Source: Tubiluchus corallicola | Lineage: Eukaryota; Priapulida; Priapulimorpha; Priapulimorphida; Tubiluchidae | Direction of reading: 5' to 3' | Assembly (NCBI GenBank): GCA_030141605.1 | Contig: JAQGDQ010000003.1 | Location: 1,881,501 to 1,941,500, forward strand | Length of the DNA stretch: 60,000 bases | Part shown: positions 13,601-25,600 of the stretch, in pieces | Numbering within the stretch: position 1 is the first letter of the stretch | How the letters are laid out: every line of letters begins with the position of its first letter | Translations under genes and position numbers: made by a program | The notes under the pieces: generated by a model | Seen by the model: the letters and a program-made list of their open reading frames with translations, nothing else | Database searches by the model: none | What the model was told of the DNA's origin: nothing

Positions 13601-16600
13601 GGAGCATCAAGAGAAAGAGTTGAATGATCAACTTGAGAATGTCGTGAAACAGCTGTCTGAAAGTGAAATGGATGTGACTGAGCTGCGAATAGAAAAATCT
13701 CAATTACAAGTGATCGTGCAAGACCTGGAGCAGGAGAAAAATGCCTTAACTAAACAAGTATGTATGTTAGTATGTACACCTAATTTCATTTATTCTTAAA
13801 ATTAAATCACCGGTTACACATTAAACGAATGTAAAATATGAGAAATGTTTATAGATGAATTAGTTGCTGTTGTTTATTAGCATCTAAATGGAAAATAGTC
13901 TGAATGGTTAAACATGTTCTGAAATAATGTATTTTATTTTAGTTAAAAGAACTGAGTGATAAAAAAGAAGAGCTAGAATGCCGATTGGGAGAAACACAAA
14001 GTCAGTTTACGGAAATGTTGCAAAAATGCACTCAACTTGACAATGATTTGTTGAACAAGAGCAGTAAGTAATGATAATTGTTTGATATTCAACTTTTCAA
14101 TTAGTTAATTATTTTTTGTAAAGTTAATTACGTGTTGTCATCACAAATTTACACAAGTTATTATTGCAAAACTGCTTAGTCTGACACATTGAAAACCTAA
14201 GAAATAGATTTACCCATGAATGTTATTTTCTGCCTGTGCTCAAGCATTCCAACAGTGTTCAGCAATGTGCTCATAAACTCAGTCACTGTTGGGCCTGATT
14301 AAAAGTATAACTTACTCATCATTGATCCAATTTGCAGGAGCTTCGGTTTTCTATTTTTGGTGAGTATTGCCACAGTTTTGCTTATCTACAGTCTTGCTAA
14401 AACAACAGCTGAGCTACAGTCTTTGCTAACTTAAATCAGCTGCCATCTGTTTCCTTCTTAATGACTTGAACTACCTTCTTGGTTAAAATCTGTTCTCTTG
14501 CTTAACACCCTCAGTGGGTTACCAGAGCAGTTGCATTAGCTAGGAATAACCATGTGTTGTTGTTTTCTACTTAGTGTGCAAGTCTGCTCCCTCTCAAACT
14601 CTGCTTTGTTGGAGTTTTAAGATGTTTATCGGTGATAATAAACAAGCTATGGTTTTCTCTAATAGAGCAATTTAGTGGGTAATAAACAACCTTTTCTATA
14701 CTGCTTGGTTCTCAGCTTAAATATATACATATAAATGGCAATGTATGCAGGAAACAATGATACATCCTTATTCCCTATGTTTAGGTTATTCTATATATTT
14801 ATTATCCTGCATAGTTATTTATAACCTTCATGCAGTTGGTGCAATTAATAGTAACTATTAAAACGTACTCATCTGTATGACTAGTCGTGTATTTCTAGGT
14901 AATTTTGTATCCATATAATTCGTGTAATCATATTGCTAATAGAACCAGCGCATTGACAATGGTAAGTCCCTGACTCTTGTGTAGAGTTGTGCCTATTTAA
15001 TCAGTTTTTGTGATTACAGGCATTTGGCAATCTGCTACCCATGTCTCTAGTAATCGACTAATTATTATAATAAAAAAATATAAACAATCTAAAATATCAG
15101 AAATGTACTACTAGGAAGCCGGTTAAAAATTCAATAACTATTAAATTAAACAAATGAAAATCATTTTGCAGCTTGAATTATGAAGATAACCCTGTGCGGT
15201 GATTCTTCTATTTATACACACAGTACTTGTTGAAAACAAAGCATAACCATGTGCTTTGTTTCATTCACTGTTTCTTAACATGTTTTCCGTTAATTTTTAA
15301 GCTATAAGGAATTATTAAGGAAGAATATAGTGTTTTTAAATTAAAAGCAGATGACGATAGTCTTGTAAACAGATGAGTAACAGCGTTCTTGGCGGCTATC
15401 GGTATCAACTAATTGGTAAATTCCATAATCGCTAATCGGTGCACTTCTGCTCTGAGAATTTTGATATTTGACCTAACATCAATCTTTCTGGCCAAATTTG
15501 GTTCACGTATTCTCATAGGCAAAAAAGTATGCAAAGACTAATTTCCCAGTGGCGCCTCTTAGTAAAACAATGTCAAATGGTTTTCATGTACAAGTTTCAG
15601 GAAGTTTCGTATAATTGGCACTTTTAGCCACATCTGGCAATTTTTATCTTTGTAGGTCAGCGAATGCCATCATCCAAAAATTCTCACCTATCATCTAGAC
15701 CTTACACCTGACATTTTGCGAGACAACACCTGCCTTAGTAACACTGTAGAATCCTGTATCTTCCCTCCCAGGGGTCATAGGGATATGACAATATTATTGT
15801 CATAGCTTTGTTGTTAAAAGGTGACAAGTCATTATAATTCCTCGCATTGAGTTGGCTCGCATTCTCCCACTGCACTCACCATCTTGGATCGTCCCTTGCC
15901 TTTTCCTCCAGGCCATCAACCATGAATCTCCCATGAATGGTCATCGCAAGCCATCACCCAAAAGTTGTTACCTAACAGGAACGGCTAAAACAGTTTTCTC
16001 AATTTTATCAATGTGATACTTCACTCTCATTCCTTACACTGAGCTGACTCAGATTCTTTCACCATACTCACCATCATGGATCATCCGTCCGTCTAGAGAG
16101 ATAGGTTCATTGCAAACCATTGCCTAAAGTTGTCACTTATCACCTAACAGCTACATTAACATTTTGTGCTCCCCCTCCTCCAGGAAGCGGAGGTACTTGT
16201 CAGATTTTCAATAGATGACAGGTCGCTGTAGATTTTTCACATTGAGCTGATTCAAATTCTTTCACAATACACTCCATCCTGGATCTTTCATTCTGGGGTA
16301 TCATGGGTAAAAGAATAATTGCAGGCCATTGCCCAAAAATTATTACTCATCTTCTAACGTTTACATTTGACATTTTTTCAGTCTGAGGGACATAACTTGC
16401 CTTATAGTTGCAATTGCTCAAATCCTGAACCAGCCTTCCCAACTGGAAGGGGAGTTAAAATATTTTTGTCAGTAGTTGATTGCCAGCTGGTGACAGGACA
16501 CTCTTAATTTGTCACACTGAACTGACAGATCCTTCCACTATTGCCACCATCCTGGATCCTGTATGGGAGAGGGTAAAATTCTCTTTGTCTTCATTGGGCT

Positions 16601-19600
16601 GTCAGTGGGTTTCCAATATGCTCACCATTGCTGTGTAGCCATTGAGTTTATAGGTTTCTAAGATATACCCATGTTCTGGAAATGCCCTTGTGATGACCTT
16701 TGATCTCGACCAGCATCTAGTACCAATGTTACCCCAATACCAAAAATCTCAAGGCTACACCTTTGTGGTTCAGGTAAAACTGGCTTAAACACAAATTGTG
16801 GACGGACAATGGATGCTGCAAGGTGACATAAAGTTCCCAGACTTGGAATGTCAGGGATCTAAAAATCGTGGTTTATACTACCTTGAGTTATATTCCAAAG
16901 AACCACAGTTGACATGTCTTGTGTATTGGGTATATATATGGCTATTGTATTTAAATTTTGCAGAACTTTAGCATTCAGAATTTATCACCTTTGTGGCTTA
17001 CAGCAAATACTTCAGCTTGCTAATAAAATTCTGTGAAAGTTTTAGAAACTTGGACGAAAAATAGATTTATTATGGTCATGAATTACTAGCCTAAACGACT
17101 TTATTTATCTTGCTATATTGTACAAAACGACTTTTGTATTTGGTTTACTATTCTTATATGCACTATGGGTGTAACTCCGGTATAACATTCATGTTATTTA
17201 AAATTAAATATCTTGAATGATGATTTAAAATTTTCTACGTTATGTGCTAGTTAGTCATTCATTGAAACATTTATTGCCAAATGCTACATCAGTTTTTAAA
17301 TTGCTATAACAGCTAATGATCTAATTTTATTATAAAATGGTCTGCAATTTCCCAAAGGTTTTAAGCCTTTTATTAAGGTTTGTAACACCCAACGTATCAT
17401 TGGAAGAGAATAGATGTATTTGCTGTTACTCAAAACGTTGAGCATTGTTTTATATACTATACGATCTCTGGTTATTGTGTTTCCATTAAGGTGGCTGAGA
17501 TACTGCTGCTGGTCCCAAATCTCATCTTAGATAATGGTTCTAGCGTTGAAACATTTAATATTTTCCCATACTTTTAAGTGCTTGATATCAACTCGCCGTC
17601 TTGCAGTGTGCTGAATTGTATAGTGTATAATAAAGGGGTTATTATTCCTTTGTGTTGGGCTTTATTATAGCTCTGTAAATAGAAGCAATTTTATTTTGCT
17701 TCTAAATTAGTTGCATAACCTATTTGAGATCCCAAAAAATAATTTTCATAGTGAATACTTCTATGTGCCATAATGCTACATTATGTATGTAAAAAAGCCG
17801 GATCGCTGTAACATGCCTTGCTTTAACATGTGATTGATTGGCTTATACATTTGTTACTGTAATAGAAACCGCTGGCGGTAACAAGAGTGAGAACATCACG
17901 ACATTTCTGTGTGTAAATTTAGCAACTAGCCTTGATCAAATGTAAATAGCTAATGTTAACATTTCTATGTGGTTTTAAAATCAACAAGCATTTTCTCACT
18001 GCCTGTTTTGAAGATAATGATCTGCAGTGTTTTCATGTTTTATAAATACAGGCTGTCTCCTGTCATTTCATTATATCCATGTTAGGAAACAAATACTTAA
18101 TGGGATAAGTGTCCTTAATGCAGGAGCAGTGTTGCGTGTTCCATAGTTAAAATTAGCAGCAGTATAATATTTGTCCAAAAAAAATCAAATGCTTACAAAG
18201 ATTACAATCTAGCTTCTGATCGTCAAGGTTTTGGACAGTGTGTGGCTTGTCAGTAAGTGCGGTTTAAATTAGAATTAAAAATGATACCCTAGCAAAGTAG
18301 ATACATACTTTATTATTGTGCTTATTAATTAAGTCACTCATACTTATAGTAAATGTTCTCTGTTGCCCGTTGTTTGCATGCTTTTACATTCTGAAACATG
18401 GCAGGCTCCACTTGTAAATGCCAGGCACTCCTGTCTGCCAGCTGCTGTCCATGATGCATGATCCCTCAATCCTAGAGTTGTATTTGCCAAATCTTTTTGC
18501 AGTATATCTATATATGTCAGTAGCTGACTCCCTTTTGGCCTTTTTATCGTTTTGAGAGCTTTACGTATAGCTGTAGGAAGAGGAGGTTTCTAAAGTAGTC
18601 TTAGTACAGCCCTGTATGATGCAGTCTTCTTAGTTGGATTTGTTTACACCAAGGATTCTTCTTCACCACATCATGCAGATCATAATTGGATATTCTGTCA
18701 AGCCATTTAATATGTTGTCCCAATGACTGTAATTGCATATTTCTTAATAAAACTGAGAAAATGTGCATCAAATGAGAAAGCAAAAAATGTCATAAAACGT
18801 ATTTGCAAATGTGCTGTACAAAAGTTATAAGCAAGTGAAGAAAGTGGTGAGCATATTATTTTTTGTCTTTGACTGTGTCCAAGATCATGTTTATTAAGGC
18901 AAGTCAGTAAGACCAAAATCGCAAATTTTATTATCAATTTCATTTTATATAGAATTACACACATCTATCAAAGTAGTAAACCAAATGAAAATGCTAAACA
19001 ATAACATTATGTGGAGATGTGCTGGTCTACACTTTAATTGAAAATCTTGTATTGGTCTTATAACACTGTATAAATTGTGAGCTGTCAACCTTTTTTTACC
19101 ACAGACTTTGTGTTAATCTTTGAATGATCGTGACATGTTTATGCCAGTAGCTCTATTTTTATCTACAATGTTTTCTGGGAATATGCCTGCATTTTTTTAT
19201 GGCTATATGACATTATGAGTTTTATAAATTTTTGCCAAAAATTTGAAGTAAGTGTAGAAGTGTAGTAAAGCTTATCTTTTGGCACTAAAACTTCTCAGGG
19301 ACAAATAGACCTGCTTCTTAGGTCATGGTAATGCAATTCTCAGAGGCAAACTGACTGGCCTTTTGGGTCATGATAATGCAATCAAAATTATAGTGTTTCA
19401 TTTTGTGAAGTTAAATATCTTAATTAACTAATAGCAATAAAGAAGCAATCGTTGTTACTGCTTATAAATTAATTTACCCACACATTGACTTTTGAGCTTT
19501 AAAGGCAACACCTTATAATGGTTCAGATTTTTTATCATCAGATGGTGCCTCTTGTGATGAAAAGAGTCCTTTTATGATCAGTGCTAAAATATTTGCAGAC

Positions 19601-22600
19601 ATATTTGTACATATATCTCCATCTACTAAGGTTACTGGAGAACAACTCTTAATAAAGCCTGGTGTTTCAATACAATCTTTAACTATTTGTGGTTGAATCA
19701 GAGAATAAAACATTTTGATTTCGCCCGCAATGCCAATTCTGACTGCTTGTTTTTCTGACTGCATCTGCATACCAGTTTCCTAGAACATTTCAAGGTCTTC
19801 TCTTCAGTTCCCCTGAGACAACATATTTATTACCTAAGCTAATGGTAAATTATGTTTTTGGTGAATTATACAGTTGGCAGATCTAATATTGCAACGCTGT
19901 ATGTTTCTGCGTGTATTGTTGTATGATAAATCTGCTTCAAGATTCTTGATTTCGTCAGTCTATTTTTACCATCACGTGGCTGTAATTATCTATGGGAAGA
20001 ATAAACAGCATCACAAATTAAAGGCAAGCCCATCTGTTAAGCTTTATCCGAAACTGCTTCTACTTCTACAAGAATTTAGGCAGCATGTAGTTAAACCAAA
20101 TTTTCAAGTCAACAAATTAAGCAGAGAAAATGGATTTCCGGGGCATACTTCCTGTTTTAACATACTTTTACTGCTGTTCAGTAGCACCCTTGTGGTAAGA
20201 AAACTGTGTGCTTGAAATTTATCTTTCTAATTTGTTCATGTGTTGCACTGTGTTATTCTTACTTTGGAAGGCCTAATGCAATAGATATTAATTTTTCCGT
20301 TCGAACGCGCTTCTTACACTTATACCTCCTTGCTCATAAACTTCAGAGTTTAGACAAACTGGTTAATGCAAAGCTTCTGAGCGTAGAATCTTAGCAGGGC
20401 TCTCATATTACATGAGCAAAGCATGTACAATATTTCGTAGCACTCAAGAGATAAACAGCACTTTGCTGGGCTAGTATGCACACCGGAAACGCAACAAACG
20501 TTATGGTCTTTATTCTGGCATATAATTGTGCACACTGTAATGTTAACCGTTTTATTAGTTCATTTGCATACAGTTTTTTGTTAAAGATTTTTTATTTCCC
20601 ATTGGCTGCTAGTGATCGCTATAAAGGACTGGCTTACTTTCTTACTAAATAGCAAGTGTACAGAGACCACCATTCTTATTTTTAAGCGTGATCGAGATTT
20701 CATTTTGAAAACACCCAGAACCGTAATTCTGCCGACATCTTGCAAACTTTTATGGTTGGCATCAACTAATTTCCACTGAGGTCGAACACTCTATCTTTGG
20801 GAAAGATCTGCTTTTCTATAGAGCACTATTTATTTTAACAGTAAAGTTAAAAATTATGACGTTGAAAGAATTATCTGCGCACTGTAGTTTATTTAGCTTT
20901 TGAGTGTTTGCTTTATATATGCATTATCTCATTGGTACAGCATTCTTAACCCTTTTGGCTGCCCAGCTGTCGCCACTGTTCTGACAGTGTACATGTGTAT
21001 TTTTGCTGTGAAATAAATTTAATTAATTGAAATTCACTTGGCAAGGGTTTCCTAAATTCTTTCCGTAAATGTCTCCTGTGACGTCACTTGGGCGCTACCT
21101 TTTTACTCGCATTAAACATTTTAATGGAATAAAAAACTATAAACTATAAAAATCCCAGCCAACAACTTAATTTACCATGATTTTTTCATGACTCACTTTT
21201 TTAATTCACAGTTAACAAGCAACAGCATCTGCCATTTCAGCCAGTGTATTACATTTACCATATTGTAATATAATATTATATTTAGAGTTTTATTTATTTA
21301 CTAGCAAAGGCCCCGCAAAAGATTTTGCGTAGAAAACCGCATATAATCAATGATACGCGAACATTCTACCTAGTCCTCATTTATAACACAAAGCCCGTAA
21401 CATCCTGCCTACTTACCTAACGCACAGCCTTGTAGCAGCCAGCTTTTTGCTGAATTAAAGCTATAAGCAATAATGGATGACGTCATAACAATGGCTTTGC
21501 GTCAGCAGTTTTCTAAGCGAAAATTGCCGAAAATGGAACCTCTAATTAACTCGCCAGTACTCCTCTCGGTGGACCTGCCCTAACATATAGCCCACATCAT
21601 CGTGTAGCCCCGTTCTTTCTCTTTCTAAAGAGCTATATATCTCCTTCCGAGAGTCCCACCAGGCGCCGCTAGAACGTTTTTTCCGCAGGCTGTTTGATCA
21701 AAATTTCGAAAAAAATCGCGAGTTGGGTCTGGGAAAACGCCCATTACGGGTCCGGGAAAACGCCCGAATTCTAAATAGGCCTATGACACCCATCGCTGAA
21801 CGGGCTATCTATCCATATCCAGCACCACCCTCGGCCCATTCCCGTTCTCTACATCTCAGCCGTATAACTTTTGCAAAAAACGGCCGAAAAATGGCCATTT
21901 TTGGAGGTTTTTCGCCCCCCCCCCGTTCGTCCCGGTGGGCCCGATTCGAAAAATAAACCATCAATGATACGACACTAGATCGAGACCTTTCGTTTGATGT
22001 ATAGATCGCCGCAAATGGTGCCCTCGTCGAAGCTGTAGCCTCGAATCTTATATATTAAGATACCAAGAATATTAATATAAGAGAATAGATTTTATAATGA
22101 TTTAAGGAGTTGGTGTCGTTGCATTTGTGAACACCTCGCTTAGCACTTATATTTTCACAGGTTTTGTTGGTGAGTTGGAAGCCAGCAGTGCTAAAGATAA
22201 AGCAGTCATCAAACAACTACAGGATATGTTAGATAAAACCAGAGACAAACTAGCTTGGTCTGAAGAACAGCTAAAATGTTTAAAGAGTCAAAACGAAGCA
22301 GACGTTGCACACTGGACTCAACAGATGAGTGTACTTGAACAGGTACTGGTATCTCAAATGTCTGCATTTAGACTTTTAAATGTATTAAGCACTGTTTGGT
22401 AAAATTTAATCCTTGATGCATTTACATTGTGTTAATTTAGGAAAATATTCTTCTTGTTACTTCTTGGAAGAGTATAAGCTAAATACAGACAGTTTCACAT
22501 CTTTCCGTATAAATGCCTGACCTTTTTTGATATGTAGATTAGGAGCTATGTATTATTTAATGTATGTGTTGGCAAAAAATTGCATTTACTGCTTCACATT

Positions 22601-25600
22601 GTCTTATTATTCATAAAAATGAGTTTATAAGTTTCACTTTTTGTATTTTTGATTACTGCTTAATTTTTGCTGGATTTTTTTATTAGTCTTTTATTTCTTT
22701 GGCGCTATCATGTATTGTTTTTTATGGTCTTTTAAATCTCTTCACATTGTAGTCAATTGATGATATGGCTAAACAAAAGGTAGCTCTCCTTGAATCGCAT
22801 TCCAATCAGTTAGACGAGTTACAGACCAGCAACGGGGACAAAATTAAACTTCTGCAAGAAGAAACGGAAAGGATGAAGAATGAACTGGAAGACAGACATT
22901 CACATGAACTGGAGGAATTGCAGAAACACTGGAACGATAAACTAAACAAACAGCGAGAGGTTGGTACTATAATGTTGTGTATATTAATTATAGGGTTAAG
23001 TTATGTGCCTGACTTATTTTTATGTTAAGTGGTGCGCGAGTAGATCTGTTGAACAGTTTGCTGATCTAAGAAAGATTATAAAGGTATCTAGATTAACCAA
23101 TCTTTTTCCTTGACTTCATGAGTTGCAACATTTTGTATGTGCTTTTAGTAATGCAGTTTTAACTTTGTTGTTAATTAGTTGCTCTTTGAATACCATATAA
23201 GGTGTTACCGCGCATTGCATGCATTTTATTAGTGAATTTTGACGGTAAGGACGATAATACATCATTGTTGCATGATAATTTCTCGATTGTTTATTACTTA
23301 AATATTTTGAACAGTTGCTGCGTCATAATAGGTTATTAGTACAGCAAAAAGATTTTAATACATACGATGAGGTACATACCCACAATTCATTAAAATTTGA
23401 AACCTATTTTGAGAAACAGTAAATGTGAAAAGTCGGAAAATAGACTGGTTTTTAACTGAGAACTTTCCTCTTCATCAGCCGTAACCGCTAGACTTCCATC
23501 CCTTCAATGGTTGGCCAGCTATAAGAGGTGAACAGAATAAACTAACGATTATTGCATTCGCCAGGTAAGTTGAAGGCCATTGGTTCAAATCCAGGTTGTA
23601 TTCCAACTTTTTCACATTTCTTGTTTTTGCAACCTAGCATACCTGTTTAAACTGGTTTTATTAAATGTTAAAATTTTTATTCGCAATAGAAAAATGATAA
23701 TTCAAGAATGCGGAACTGGCTTCACTATTATCTGTTTGTCTTGCTCTTTGGCAGGTCTGCTGAATACTATGCAATGTGCTGCATAATTAGATTTCTTACT
23801 AAATATTTTCACAGCAAATAAGTATTGTCTATTGTCTCCATTGAACTTTAACGGAGGACCGCTATTAAGTTTAACCATCATTTACTTTCACTTCTACATG
23901 TTCTGAAGTAAAACAATATATTTCTGAACAAACTTCAGTTTATTGTCTGTTGGCACACACAGTCTCCTACAGCAATCACCAAAATTAGATTTCGCATATG
24001 TATCTACCAATACTTGTAGTGTCACAGTCTATGTTGTTCCACTGATATGTGTTGTGTAACGCTATTTCCAAACAAGATTCTATTTCGTTGTCCGTAGGCT
24101 CACCCTCGTCCCAATTTGTGTACAAGATTGGTTTTTTACTACCCACCCATGACCATTTTCCAGCAGAATCTCTTCGACCACCTACCCAAAAAATGGCGCT
24201 CGAGTAGTGTTTGCTAAGCAAGTGTGCGTTGATGGCAAATTGTTTCTGTGATGACTCCAAACCGACTAAGAACCCACCTTTAGCCTCACAGCTGTTCTGC
24301 GCATCTGACCAAGTGACCATCCTGTCCGTGAACAAACGGATGCACCATTGACCATCAAGCAAAATAAAACCTCTTGACTCACAAGAAGCTATGTCTTGGG
24401 CATGATGAACGAGGGTTCTCATTTGCTCTAGTTCCGTATTCAATTTGCTGATCTCGACCAAGAGGTTCTGCACTATTGCACTTTGGTTTGGACTCGCACA
24501 GCTTTTGTTTACTGTTTCAATCTTTTTCTCCAAGTCCAAAATGTCGTCTTTTGTAGCCAGCTGGATTGGCACAATGTCAGTGTTTGCAGCAGCATAAACT
24601 ATACTTAGTGACATGGTGATAAAAGTGACATACATTAGCCTGATCATTTTTGCCTATGAGAGATAAAAAATGTTATCAGAATGCACGTAAAGATACTTGT
24701 ACCAGATGTAGGGTGCCAAATTAGAAAATTAAAAATACCGGACACTCTTAAACATCTCTCTCTATATTACTATATATATTAATTTATATATGCCTATACA
24801 CCCAGACCAATGTATTATATAAAAATTGAGACATAAGTTAAAAACATTAAGCAAGTATTTCGACGGATTATGAGGAAAACAAAAGTAAAATCATTTGAAA
24901 ATTATTTAATACAACGTAGAAAAAATTGTAAAAGTGAAGTGCTTTGAAAATATTTTTTTAATACAGACAACAGAGAAATATTATTATTATTTAATACAAG
25001 CAATATGGATAACTAAACGAATTCTGAGAAAGTGAAATCATTGCAAAATTTTTATTGAATAAAGACAATATAAAAATGTGAAGGAAAATAATTTTGAAAA
25101 TCATTTTTTAATGCAAACAAACAACAGAAAAGAAACTAAAAATTTATTTAGGCTGTAGAGCAAAACTGCAACTATAGCAACACTAGTTTCCTGGTTACAT
25201 TTGAGTTATTTTCTCAAGAGAATCTAAGAAAAGAATTTACTTAGTAAGTTACAGTTTAAACCATAAGAAAGTAGTAAAAATATATTTTTATTACGAAATT
25301 TAAAAATGTCCTAAATACAGGACATTTGGGTGACCCTGAAAGGTCAATATGGGAGAGGGACAAAATTGTCAAATATGGGATATGTCCTGTATTTCAGGGA
25401 CGTCCAGCAACCCTAATCAGACGTATTGTCTGGGTTATTGTAAATTCACTTTAAATAAATTAAGTTTAAACTAAACTAAAATATTATCATGTGCATAAAT
25501 GAAATAAGTGACAATTTTGGTTGTACAATATATAAATTAATTACTTTCTTTTGCAAATGACATAATTCTGCCTTATTTCTGTTTCATTTATGTTGCCCAA

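Larger units (their letters stand above)
14064..22160. other. Intron 6 of FAM184, 8.1 kb
   Basis: Exon 6 ends in phase 1 and exon 7 restores the frame, so no extra exon is required. The intron carries a degenerate tandem array (about 15640-16600), a short degenerate duplication (about 19290-19383, with 'aggtcatggtaatgcaat' and 'gggtcatgataatgcaat'), and a GC-richer dispersed repeat (21300-22058). Open frames of 85-113 codons near 19.5-20.2 kb are not recognisable and are at the length expected by chance. Confidence 0.6.

Noticed and set aside
19513-20215. ORFs of 85 codons (minus, 19770-19513) and 113 codons (plus, 19874-20215) in intron 6
   Set aside because: Lengths are expected by chance in this amount of sequence, the plus one starts at TTG, and neither resembles a family I know or has convincing splice context. 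The FAM184 frame needs no exon here.
21723-21956. 77-codon Arg/Pro-rich ORF in the dispersed repeat
   Set aside because: Begins at TTG, includes a C-homopolymer-derived Pro stretch, and the frame is not kept in the second repeat copy.
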